The position numbers were made by a program, and so were the translations under genes. Source: Lineus longissimus (Eukaryota; Nemertea; Pilidiophora; Heteronemertea; Lineidae). Taken from it: DNA of 64,000 bases. Below are positions 20,301 to 31,757 of this stretch, piece after piece. A model generated the notes under the pieces. The model searched no databases, was not told the origin of the DNA, and saw only the letters and a program-made list of their open reading frames with translations. Where the stretch lies: the NCBI RefSeq assembly GCF_910592395.1, contig NC_088313.1:18368437-18432436 (forward strand), read 5' to 3'. Position 1 is the first letter of the stretch. The number at the start of each line of letters is the position of its first letter.

Positions 20301-21438
20301 ACAGCATTTAGATAATCTGTTTTGATTGCAGGAATATTTGAATGGGTCAGGGGATGCTGTATGGAAAGGGGGACATTTTGGTACATTTTTAACCAACATA
20401 CAAACAAATCTGATTCATCTAAGAAAGTTTTAACTTACTTCAATTATACCAAGTCTTTCTAAATGTATTTCCAATGTACTGAGCCATGATTCCATTACGT
20501 CTCTGCAGAAAGACAAAAACATAAATTTCTCATTCATTTTCCACAAACAACTCCAATCCAGTCGACAAGATAAGTCAACAGTAATTTAGAGGTAGATCCA
20601 AATCATTAGTACCGTTCTTTAAAAACTTCCATTTAAGGCAAATAAATTAAAGGAATAACTATTGACATAGGTTGCTTTTAGCTGATCTAGTAATTTAACC
20701 ATCACACAGAACACATTCAGATTGTGCTGGATTTTCCAGTAGTAGAATTCAGCATTAGTCTTAACTCTAAACTCAAACGACGAAGTGTACATGCCTTGTT
20801 GGGGCAATGAGATTCAGGAGACGATCAGTCATCCCGATAGTAAACATGTTCTCATGTTTCTCATCTGCCATTGCCTGGATCACATACTGGGTGGTTGCTA
20901 ACCAGATGATATTGATAGGTGGCTCCCTCTTTAAGTAGGAGTCTTCACTTTCATGATACTCAAGACATGGTGAGCCATTCACTGAACAGAAAACAAACCA
21001 TCTCCTCTCCCACTTCTGAAAAAACAAAACACACATTAGTTGGGAGTAGATATTTCTTTACAATCCCGAGGTTGAGGCACTATCAGTTCTCCCTACTACA
21101 TTCTGGTAAGTGAGAGAATAACAGATTCCTTGTTCTTTCAAAAACTCTTTCTGAAAGTGCAAGTTCTTTTTGCTCATGCTATTGAGCAACTTACCTGATT
21201 TTCAATTCAAAGCATTTGATAAGGCACTTCATACAGTACAAGATGATCAAACTGTATGAAGTACTGTACGTAATAAGGTGATAATAAGGTGACTAAGATA
21301 ATAATAAAGGAGTATTGGAAACAATACTGGACTCCTTACCTTGAATGACACACCAAACTTGTTTTTGTTGGGCACCTTTTTGAGATATCCTTGCTGAAGG
21401 ACAACTTTCTCAGCACAGTCAATACTGGAGAAATCCAT
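17374..21438 (-). CDS. PH domain and tandem PDZ scaffold protein
   Basis: Seven coding exons encode 851 residues: 21438-21340, 21015-20795, 20502-20439, 20098-18447, 18222-17973, 17820-17677, 17499-17374. Residues about 10-128 form a PH domain (GYLKKVPNK, KWERRWFVFC, and the closing helix DVMESWLSTLEIHLERL). Residues 208-325 carry five imperfect repeats built on F-(E/G/A)-D followed by AKAKAK. A proline-rich stretch follows (PPLPPLPPLPPLP, PSKPPPPPPTHP), typical SH3/WW/EVH1 ligands. The C terminus has two PDZ-like folds, the first around GDRIVSINGFDVVDAEYAQ, the second starting at ESLGFKREGG and continuing through NDGLAARHGLP to the terminal DFIVQ. It is probably a membrane-associated adaptor. 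I do not recognise a named orthologue. Intron 2 uses a GC donor. Intron 5 uses the upstream of two possible GT donors, because only that keeps the PDZ frame. Confidence 0.85.
21226..21262. repeat. Perfect 12-bp inverted repeat (hairpin) in an intron
   Basis: ACTTCATACAGT at 21226-21237 is exactly complementary to ACTGTATGAAGT at 21251-21262, with a 13-base loop. A short tandem duplication (AATAAGGTGA twice) follows directly. It lies in intron 1 of the PH-PDZ gene. No function is evident. Confidence 0.6.
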
Positions 21439-22636
21439 CTTGTAGCAGAACTTGTACTTGTATAGTATTTAAAGTAATTATGAGGTTATCATTTCATTTG
21501 AAGGTAGAAGCGCCTGGAAGTGTAAAGAAATTTTCGGCTGTACAACCTGTCTCAAAGAATAAGAGATTACTAAAAGTCGAAGAGAAAAACTTCTAACGTT
21601 ACGCATCGCCACTCCCGCATACGTCATGACGTTAATTCCCTTCAAAAGGTGGCAATATTATGCACAATCTTCTCATGACGTGGCGATACAATATCGCGCA
21701 ACTTTACAGCATACCACACAATGCTGCAACAAACCCTCTCAAGTTACTCCATTTTTTCTGGGACACCCTGTCTGTCAAAAATATTCTTGTGCCACAAAAA
21801 CACTGTTTAAGTTACAATATCAATTATCTGACAATATATAGGGTACTTCAATACAAAGGTCAAGTTGGAGCAGATCCGATGCATACTTATTTAATACTTA
21901 TAAACATGAAACTTTTCCATTGAGCTTGCATTTTGTTAATTTTTGACAACCAATTTCTTGATTGTGTCAAAACCAGGAAGTGAAAATACGGCATATATTT
22001 TTGTCTCAAACCGGAACGAAGAACATAAAACTCGATTTCATTCATCGAAGGTTACAATTAACAAAGCAATAGTGGCTTTCAAAGATGTGTTCTTTTATGT
22101 CCTTCTGTATAAGTAGCAAATGCAGTAGAGTTTAATTGTACGACAGACCGGGTTAATCAATTAACAATAGCGATCCGCATTTTAGATAAACTCACTCAAA
22201 AATTGTTAAAACGTGGCTGCGCCACGATCTGAAAATCTCCACATTATTTCCGATATTTCGGATTTTCAAAGAGGTTAATCAACTTGAGAGAGTCAAGGTA
22301 GGCCTGAACAATAGATGAAGACTTGATATCAACGGATGTCATGATTACTACAGTAACTAACTGTCAGATCGTACCCTTGTCATGTGGAGATATGGCGATG
22401 CACTGCTCGGGGTTATTCACATGACGTGTACAGACAGTGTAGGGCTACAATATTGTAAATTTTTGGTGCTGTCACTTTCACTTTGAGTTTTGTCTTTTGA
22501 CGCATAATTACGCTTAAAAACAAGACATTATATTATTCTTATCGCCATGCCGTCATGTGTTTTTTATCAACACGTGACGTTAGTTAACGTTAAATGTCCA
22601 TTAGAGTTTTATATATTGCATTGTAAATTGTTGCAG
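21439..22636. other. Intergenic region between divergent PH-PDZ and OAT genes
   Basis: About 1.2 kb between two start codons that face away from each other, so it should contain both promoters. An E-box CACGTG followed by AC lies at 22572-22577, 60 bases before the OAT start. The OAT start codon directly follows TTGTTGCAG, which could be the acceptor of a 5' UTR intron. I see no gene here. Confidence 0.5.
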
Positions 22637-25600
22637 ATGCTGTCACGTGTTGCACGCAATATTGTTCCTTGTACAAGAGGTGTACTTGGTCGCCTCCAGC
22701 ATACCAAAGCTAAGGAGTTGCCCATCCAACTATCATCAGCATCCCAAGACGTTTTTGATCGTGAGAATAAATATGGAGCCCACAATTACTCCCCAATTCC
22801 TGTGGCTCTGGCCAAAGGAGAAGGTAAAACGCAGTGAATTGATATCTTATCTACCTATATTCAGAGTTCCTATAATAAAGTGGGGAAGGTTTGTCGCCTT
22901 GACATCCGAATCGTGAAATTTGAGCGACTTCACATTACATGCAAAATTCCAAAACTATACCGAGCTACTTACTCTCCAGTTACTCCTCATGTATCCATTT
23001 TACTCCAAATCGGATCACAAATAGTTATTAACAGTGATTAAAAATGTACCAACCACCAAAAGTTCAAGATTGAAAATCCCGGTCACTGTCATTTATTTCT
23101 CTTGATTAAGTTTTAGCCAGCTTCTCTCTTTTCCCAGGCTGCCATGTGTGGGATGTTGAGGGAAACCACTACTACGACTTTCTGAGTGCATACGGCGCAG
23201 TCAACCAAGGCCATTGTCATCCAAAGATCATCCAGGCTCTAAAGGACCAAAGTGAAGTCCTCACTCTCAGCTCAAGGGCGTTCTACAACAATGTTTTGGG
23301 AGAATTTGAGGAGTTTATTACTTCACTTCTTGGTTATGACAAAGTTCTTCCTATGAATACTGGTAAGAGCCCAATTTTCTGCAAAATGTTCAGTTAATAA
23401 AGTTAAAAGCCCCGATCGATTCATCTATGGGATCCTTGACCATATGTGTAATGCGATACTGTGTTAATTTTTGAATTATTGGGCTGAGTAAATATATGGG
23501 CATTCATCTCTGAATTAAAGCTGCGGGTTTTGTTAATTGAGCTTCTCTGCGCATCAGTATATAACACCAGGCTATCTTATTAACATTTAAAATTGCAGTC
23601 TTTTTTGTTGTTTGCCCAGTTGTGTTCTAATTACTGGTGTGCAGTCATCTGATTTCATGCTTTTATGAAATGGTTTTCATAACAGGTGTGGAAGGTGGTG
23701 AAACAGCTTGTAAACTGGCAAGAAAATGGGCATACAATGTCAAGAAAGTGCCAAAGAATCAAGCCAAGGTCCTCTTTGCTGACGGTAACTTCTGGGGCCG
23801 GACATTGGCAGCTATTTCCAGTTCAACTGATCCATCGAGTTATGAGGGATTTGGACCTTTCATGCCTGGATTTGGTCTCATTCCTTATAATGACCTGAAA
23901 GCATTAGAAGTGAGTGTATTGCAATTCATTTATTCAGCTTTGAATAGGCCCCGATTAATTCAGTCACTTAATGCCTGCATGATGTATAAAACATGTGCAA
24001 CTTAGCATGAAAGATCATGTCAGATCAGTCTTTTGAGTGCAGATTTGTTGTCAAGAATTTTTCAAAAAGAACATTTTTGATTTGATTTATGAGAATGTCA
24101 TTGACATCGACTTTGTGCTGCAGAATGTCATAAATAATGAAAGATTGTGCATTGTTTCCATGACCTGAATCTATGCTACACATTTTCACCATTAGCTCAG
24201 AAAGAAAGCTGATATGAAAATTGGCTTTCATTGCTTCAATTGTTTTGTAACGGTTGAGTTCGGCAGAATTATATCATAATGATAATCAATGTAGTATGTT
24301 TATAATTCTTTTTGAATGAAGTTTGTTTTTATAATAATTTTAATGTCTTGTTTAGTCCAGGTTGTCCTCAATATATTATCACACACCATAGACTCAAGTC
24401 GGTTGTTGGTTTATCTTCAGGAAGCTGTGCAGGACCCCAATGTGTGTGCCTACATGGTTGAGCCGATCCAAGGTGAGGCTGGCGTCGTCGTTCCTAACCC
24501 TGGCTATATCAAGTCTGCGAAAGAAATCTGTGCCAAACATAATGTGTTGTTGATTTGTGATGAGGTGCAGACTGGATTGGCTCGCACAGGCAAGCGGCTG
24601 TGTGTTGATCATGATGGTGTGAAGCCAGATATCCTTATCTTAGGAAAAGCTTTGTCAGGAGGTCTCTACCCAGTAAGTAGGATCTTTTTACGTCACCAGG
24701 GGTCGTCCTAGGTCACTTAGTTCAGTGTACATACAGTGTTAGACAATTCAGCTTAACTTCTGCCAATGTTATCATATATCAGCTGATGTGATTTTAAAAG
24801 TTAATGTTCTCTCAATGTTTTCAGGTGTCTGCTGTGATGGCTGATGATGAGGTGATGCTACAGATCAAACCAGGAGAGCATGGTTCAACTTATGGTGGCA
24901 ACCCACTTGGATGTAAAGTGGCAATTGCAGCCTTGAGGGTAAGTATTGTCCCACCCTCGTATTGATGCATGTCACTTTTCTGATACAGCACAGTTTTTCC
25001 ATGAGAGTCAAGTAATGTTGAAATATGTTCAAAGAGAATTGCAAACAGGAAAAATGAACTTTTTCGTTTTAGTTGGCCCTGCATAGTTTTGCTGTAGTCC
25101 CTATGCTTAATTCATGAAAACAAACCTCTTTTTAGAAGATGATAAATTTTGTTTTGAAGGCAATTGAAGAAGAAGGGATGGCTGAAAACTCAGCAATTAT
25201 GGGTGAAAGGTTGATGGCTGGTTTAAGGAAATTGCCCTCTAGTGTTGTGGAACTCACACGGGGGAAAGGACTGATGTCTGCTATCGTCATCCCAGAGCGT
25301 AAGTAAATAAAATCATGATGCCACCAAGCCATTAAATCAAGACGGGCGATTTTAGTGATAAAGTCATGGATGATACCCTGTTGACAACAGCTGAAATCAG
25401 AATCAATATTTTCAGTCTGTTTCGGCTCTCATCAGACTCGTGTAGTGTACGTATTATCAACAACAATAAATTTAGACGAACATCGATCCGCCTTGTACCC
25501 AACCTCTTTGCTGGGTCAGCAGAAGACTGGCTGCAAAGACCACAAAAGCATGTGGAAGGCAACATCTGGTGTGCTTATGATTATTATTACTGCGTTACTT

Positions 25601-25812
25601 AATGATTGCCCATTTATCTACTTCAAAGCAGTTGATCTTATTTTGCAGGGTTGAATGCGTGGGATGTGTGTTTAAGATTACGAGACAATGGCCTGATTGC
25701 CAAACCAACACACGGGACAATCATTCGATTCACGCCACCATGCATCATGAAAGCTGGAGAGATTGATGAATGCCTCGAGATCATTGAGAAGACCATTGTG
25801 TCATTCCAGTAA
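22637..25812 (+). CDS. OAT: Ornithine aminotransferase, mitochondrial
   Basis: Seven coding exons encode 434 residues (human 439): 22637-22823, 23138-23362, 23686-23909, 24421-24672, 24825-24938, 25160-25298, 25649-25812. The PLP enzyme transfers the delta-amino group of ornithine to 2-oxoglutarate, giving glutamate semialdehyde, in the mitochondrial matrix. The N terminus ([11 protein letters not shown], arginines and no acids) fits a mitochondrial presequence. Family motifs follow in order: [18 protein letters not shown], the [15 protein letters not shown] cofactor region, [42 protein letters not shown] with the aspartate that contacts the pyridine nitrogen, [10 protein letters not shown] with the Schiff-base lysine near residue 288, and [13 protein letters not shown]. 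An in-frame upstream ATG at 22547 would add a hydrophobic stretch and is less likely. It is a complete, apparently functional gene. Confidence 0.96.
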
Positions 25813-27639
25813 AACTTCATACAAGATAAATGGAGAGCTTTCTCCTCTAAGACAGACTTTCACCTTTGCCTCCTCTAAGTTATTCAAGGTCATTGAATCC
25901 TTCTGCTTGTATACCTTTTGGGACTGTGAATTGTGAATTCTGTTATATAAACAAACAAGCTGGGTGAATTCTTAGGAATGATTAGAATTTTAATTTTTCG
26001 TTTCTGTATTGATACCAGTTATTTTTACCCGCAACATATAATGCAAATTGTTTCTCTTCAGAGAATTCTCATGTTGTCAAAACTGCTCAATTAATGTAAT
26101 CAGTTACATTATTCTAAATAAAGTATATTTTCGAATGTCTTTCTCCTTCTATGTTGCATACCAGTGCAATGCACAACAAAACTTGTTTTATTGGTTCTTT
26201 GTATCCAGTAATGTCCATTGGTAAATGTTTTGTCTGCATCATTTGTGGCTGTGGAAGCCAAATTGGTTGTCACATTTCTTTCAAGTTTGTTTTTATTGAT
26301 GTGTGCTTAGCGACCAAACAAGATTTTTTTAACCACTGCAAAAAAATAAACGAATATCCTATAACAAGTTTTTAGACATTTAAAACTGGCTGGTCACAAA
26401 ATCACCTGAAGACGAAATGAGTTAGACTTTGTCTGTAATATATGCTTTTAGATTTATTTAGTTCAGACTTGCATACTGTATGTTCCGAAATCTTGGAATC
26501 TCACAATATTGTCTTCCTGTGCAGCTTATTGATACTACCCGGTATTCATTTATGATCGTTTTGGTGGAGTTGCTAAGTATAAATACTTATGTTATTATCT
26601 CAATATCAGAGAATTTTCAGCGTACTTATTTAATAATGCCGGACTCTTAATCATGTTTGGAATGACGTATTTTTGTTGGCAAATATAGAGTGTGCTCCAT
26701 TTAATCGAGTCTCTTGTTCTTCATTGCATCTACATGTATGATTCTCATCTTCCGTTGCCTGCAACGATCAAGCACAGTGTTACCAGCGATGACACTGAAC
26801 GAGACCTATTTTGTAAACAACACCATGAAAGTGGTCAATGGAATGATATTGACAAGACAGAGGCCCCTAACCCTGGAGACTGGATGTACTTCTGTTGAAC
26901 TTTTGACAACGAATTAGTTGTCTTGTATCAAACATGTAGAACCCAAGTGTAATTTTGTCGTGTACAGCTAAAGGACCCTTTGAAGGTTGTGTCAATGTCT
27001 TCCTAACCTGACCAGATAACCAGCTGGAAGAGGTTAGTTGTTACGTAGGCTGTCATGTCGTCTGCAAAGTTCATTGGTGGTAACCTTGGCGTAACTTTAT
27101 CTTGCCTGCCTAGCTACTGCCTATATACATGCTTCCCGAAATTGGTGGCTTGCATTGGAACTAACTTTTTCCTCCTTGTCCGTCATTAAAGGCATTCAAG
27201 TGTGTCAACCATGACTAACTCCTTTGTCCCTCCACCACAAGGCCTAGTTTCCCCTTATGACATCACTATTTCGGACACTCAGCGCCCCATTTCTGGAAAG
27301 GTGTATATTGTCCCTTTAACATGACCTTGGGACAATCTCCCGGTCTTCGGTCCGTAATGTCGAATTTTACAAACACCCGTTGAATTTCTCGCAGAGTCAG
27401 TAGGTCGAATGAGGCTAAACAATAATGATTTCTATTGGCGCTGCTTGGAGAATGGGTTGGCGATTTTTGGGGATTCCCCTTTTTCGTTTCGCCGTCGATT
27501 CCGCACTTTAGCAGCTCGAAGGGTTTCCCCAAATATCATTCATTTTCTGAAATTTTTACTTCGTTATTTTCTTATTTCACGAACATTAGGATTTCCACTT
27601 CCTTTTTTCTGTGAAGAAAACGATTGTTGTTTGTTAGAG
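25813..27639. other. OAT 3' UTR and DUSP11 upstream region
   Basis: The OAT 3' UTR runs to about 26140. The remaining 1.5 kb is A/T-rich with several short open frames that do not resemble proteins. The DUSP11 promoter must lie toward the right-hand end. Nothing further is supported. Confidence 0.5.
26117..26122 (+). terminator. Polyadenylation signal of OAT
   Basis: AATAAA lies 305 bases after the OAT stop codon and is the first canonical signal I noticed. Confidence 0.6.
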
Positions 27640-30600
27640 ATGGGAAGGAACTCAGCAAAAAGGATCTTTAAGATTCCTGGAAGGTGAATTAACAACTGTG
27701 ATTTAGTGTGAAAACTGCCAACCAACATCATCCACATGCCTGGCTGGCTGGCTGTGCACTGCTTGATTGCATGTGCAGTACATGCGAATGAAAGTGTATG
27801 GAAGACGTTCAGACCATCTCTTATTTTCTGAGAATTGTTCATCGATTATTCTACATAAGCAGGATACGGCGGTTATTTAGTTTGTTTATTGGATTAGTTC
27901 GGAATCCGAAAGTGGAAAAAAAACAATAACAGAAAAGTACCGGCACGCGCACTACCTTTTTGGGGGTATCTTGGTCTTTTAGCACTCACCTAAGTAGTAA
28001 GGCCTACTGGGCTACATGTAGGTGCAAGGGAATCCAGGGTCAATTAAGGTCAAATAAATTATGTGTCTCTTTACCATTGGACAGTAATTTTGTTCCAATC
28101 TATTTACGTTACAATACATCTAGACTTAAGAGTGGGTTTTTTTCTTCCAGATGGCAACCCTACACACCAGTGGGAGATCAAATTGCTGGCACGCGCTTTA
28201 TCAGTTTTAAAGTTCCACTGAAGGAGGTAAGACATTCATCTTTTATCAGAGGTGTAGTGACCTTGGCTACTTCTCTGGTTTTCCTTTCCTCCCTCGAGTA
28301 TTTGAGGGAGGTCTTACACCTAAAGCTGTTTGCCTGTCATTTTCTATGATCAGGTTCTAAGAAAGCATAACTTTATTTCTATTTATCATCATGGGCCTCT
28401 TACTTGATCTTGACCTGCTGGCTTTAGGTGTCATTCAAACCAACTTCTTCCATACACACAAAAAGCTTTCCTTGTTTGAGAAACCCATTAAATGAAGTTA
28501 GATTTTAAAGTATAATCTCCTTGAATATTTAACTCGCCAATGGGTCCCTTGTTTTGCAGGAGTTCAACATCAATCTCTCAGAAGTAGAAAGGTGAGCCTT
28601 GAATTATAGAACTAATTACTTGCCTTTGTTTTACCCTCTGTCTAAGAAATAGAACTGTAAGCCTTGAAATAGTTGATTTTGGACTAACATGACTGATCAG
28701 TTAACTTAAGGTGGAGAAATGCTTCTGCACTTCAACCTGCTCCCCTATTGTTAACCAGACGTCATTGGCTGCATCTCAATATATGGTCTGGAAAATAGGT
28801 AACATTGTTTGGGGATTCTTGTGAAATGGGGTTATATCGTTCATTTCCAAATGGATTGTTCTCACTATGTTACCATGGTTTCCTCCCTAGATTCACCCCG
28901 AAAGACCTAATTGCCAAAGTGTCGGAGAAAAGTCTTCAGCTTGGCCTTGTCATCGACTTCACCTACACTGACCGATATTATGACAGCAAAGAAATAATGG
29001 ATGCCGGCGTGGAGTATGAAAAGATCAAGACTGTCGGGCATAATATTCCTGACAGGGAGATAGTAGAGAGGTGAGTGGAATATCCCTGCATTTTGGCAAA
29101 ATCCAAGAGATCCTCAGTTGTTCAAAAGTGCTTTGTAAACTTTTAAAGTGTAATTGAGTCTATACTGGATCGGATAATGGTACTTTAAACTGCCAAATCT
29201 TCGTACCTTTCAGAAAAAGGATAAATGTTTGCATTTTTATTTTGGCAGGTGACGTAATTTTGATTTGTTTCGTTTCAGATTCACTTCTGTTGTGCAAAAG
29301 TTCTTAGAAGATAATGCAGATAATGGTAAGAATACTGTAAAAAAAGAGGGGGTGAGAGTAAAAACCATAGGAAGTTTTGTATTAATCCTCAACATTAAAA
29401 ATCATGAAAATGGTTTTTTCAGAAATCTTCACGAATCACAAAAATTAAAAGGCACAAAAATTGGTTGATGTATAATGATCCATTTAAGAAATAATCATAC
29501 ATTAACATGTGGTTTTTCTTATTGCAGAAAAATTAATTGGTGTTCACTGTACACATGGTGTTAATAGATCGGGCTATATTTTATGCAGGTGAGTTAATAT
29601 TAGCTTCATTTCTGATTATCATGAGGTTCTACCATCTTGCCTTACATTACACAAGGAACAGCATTTGTAAGTGCTTATGATATATAGTGCTCATTGTACT
29701 GTACAGCTGTACTCACTGTCTCAAAGTACTTTACATTCAATCTCAACCTAATCCTGAAACCTGTAGGAAAAAAAAAATTCACATAATGCTCTACACAAAC
29801 TTGGCCATTTCAGACCAGTTGAAAGTACAGAGTAGTACTGGCTGAGCCTCGAAACCCACAACCTTTCAATCACAACTTGGATGCTCGTCCACTGTGCCAA
29901 TGCATTTCCCTTTGTTTTTTCAGTTCATTGACTCTGTCCTTGAGCTGATTCTTTTTTCCCTCTGCAGGTACATGATAGATCATCTTGGGTTAGAGCCAGA
30001 CGCAGCCATAGAGGGTAGGTTGGCTCTGTCAGATATTTTTGATATTTTGACCTTCAAAAAGTTATCATCATGGGTCAGACTGGTCTCCCTTGCTATGGTA
30101 GGCAACCAGTCTAAGAGAGAAAACTCTGAAAACTACTGTCTAGGCCTATTCTATAGTTCGGCCGTTATCTCAGTCATACCTTTATACGATCTCCTGGTGC
30201 GGTATGCAGTGTCCTGTGAGCTGAGCATCAACTTGATATGATAGCAGCAATACTTTTCTCCTGAGAGAACTGTTACTTATTTTGCCCTTACAACTTGTTT
30301 TCAGCTTTCAACAAAGCAAGGGGTCACGATTTGGAAAGGGAGAATTACCTGTGTGAGCTGAGAGGGGGGTAAGCACTTACTTTTTGTTGCAGAACTGAAT
30401 GAAGACATTTTAACTCCTCTCCCGAAATTATGTGGTCAACATTTGGTCGGAGGAATATCTTTTATCATCCTTGGAGAAAGAGGCATCTCTCAACGTTTGC
30501 AACACCCTCACCCTCCTTGTGTGGGCCATGTCATCAACTTGGTCACATCAGTATTGTTGTTTTTGTTATGCGAGGTGCAGTGCATGGTAGCTTACTGCTT

Positions 30601-31564
30601 TTTTCTTTCAAATGATGAAGGAAAAAAACCTGGTTTCTTTCACATAAACTGGGTTTGTTTTAATAAATAAACAAATGGCTTGCCGTAAAAGTGCAATATG
30701 CTCCGAGCTGTATGTGTTCAAATGTCTCAATGATGCAGTAATGAGATCATTTTATTTTGAAGGACTGCAGTTGAAATCGAGGAAGTTGAGAGGATGATGG
30801 AAGAAAAGCATCTTAAGGAAATGAAGCCAAATCGTACGCCAAAGAGAATACGAAAAACTCCTCCGCCTCCTAGAACTGATAAAAAAAAGCGTCCCCCTCG
30901 TCATGTTCGATTGCAAAGCTCAAACGAAGGCTGGTCTGAAGGTGGCAGTGACCGCACACAGGGTTTGGGAATGCGTGGACGAGATAGGGGTAACCAGGGT
31001 CGAGGCTTTGGCAACCATAGGCAACCTTGGGGTCATGATGCGTATGACAGGCATGGGGCATACAGTCACCAGAGAGGAGGTTGGGGTGACAATGGACCAG
31101 GTTTGGGTGATAGTGGATCAGGTTTTGGTAGACCAGGACCAATGTACCGTAACCCACAACGTGGTTGGGGTGGCCAGAGATCTGGTTTCCATCCCACTAG
31201 TCATAGTTTGGGTGAGGAAGCGCCTGCTTGGGATAACCAAGGATGTGGTTTTGGTGAATCGGGTTTTGGTTGGGGTAACCAAGGTTCTCGTTTTGGTAAG
31301 CAAGGTCCTGGTTTAGGTAACCAAGTTCCTGGTTTGGGTCACCAAGTGCCTGGGTATGGTAATGCATATCACGATTGGGGTAAGGACATTGGATTTGTAG
31401 ACTCTGATCAGGAAAGGATAAAAGAAGCAATGAAAGAAGGTTTTCAAATGGGAGTAAAAAGTGCATTGAATAGAGGATTGAGTCGTAGTACGGAAGGTTT
31501 ACCAAGAAGTCGTGACAGAAATGTTGAGATTGGAAGGCGGAGGAGTGGTGAGGAGCGATGGTGA
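27640..31564 (+). CDS. DUSP11: RNA/RNP-complex-interacting phosphatase with glycine-rich tail
   Basis: Nine coding exons encode 450 residues: 27640-27683, 28151-28226, 28560-28591, 28891-29070, 29279-29325, 29528-29588, 29968-30014, 30305-30368, 30763-31564. DUSP11/PIR1 removes gamma and beta phosphates from 5' triphosphate RNA in the nucleus and cytoplasm. The N terminus reads IPGRWQPYTPVGDQIAGTRF, as in the vertebrate protein. The catalytic loop HCTHGVNRSGY places the nucleophile near Cys134 and the phosphate-binding Arg near 140. LGLVIDFTYTDRYYD and ARGHDLERENY are also family-specific. The last exon is long: a basic proline segment (RKTPPPPRTDKKKRPPRH), then about 140 residues of imperfect glycine repeats (GNQGPGLGN-like) and a helical basic end. 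The tail is unlike the human one. A SINE lies in intron 6. Confidence 0.94.
29667..29901 (-). mobile_element. tRNA-derived SINE in DUSP11 intron 6
   Basis: On the minus strand the head contains an RNA polymerase III box A (TGGCACAGTGG, 29899-29889) and box B (GGGTTTCGAGGCTC, 29857-29844) at tRNA-like spacing. The body has a T-run and then GTAAAGTACTTTGAGACAGT, and the tail has GAGCACTATATAT, similar to tails of other animal tRNA-SINEs. The six-base GCATTT occurs at 29661-29666 and 29902-29907, just outside both ends, and fits a target-site duplication. The element is antisense to the host gene. Confidence 0.75.
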
Positions 31565-31751
31565 TAGAAAGTGAATCCAAGAACTGTCAATTGACTCCTT
31601 GCTATCAAGTTTATGCTTGCTGTTAACTGTGAAGTGGTATTGTTTCATGGTTCATGGAGGTTTTAGTATGATTTTATCACATTTATGTTGGTGTCACATG
31701 GGATGGTACAGTCATGTGTAATCTGTGCGCAAGAATATACAATGGGGAATT

Positions 31752-31757
31752 AATAAA
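31752..31757 (+). terminator. Polyadenylation signal of DUSP11
   Basis: AATAAA occurs 188 bases after the stop codon, and a second copy lies at 31769-31774. Either may direct cleavage near 31790. Confidence 0.6.

Noticed and set aside
22547-22636. Upstream in-frame ATG for OAT
   Set aside because: It would put a hydrophobic, cysteine-containing extension before a good mitochondrial presequence, and the ATG at 22637 directly follows a likely 3' splice site.
30870-31580. Several open frames antisense or in other frames over the last DUSP11 exon and over the PH-PDZ and DEP exons
   Set aside because: They are shadows produced by the repetitive, glycine-, proline- or serine-rich coding frames.
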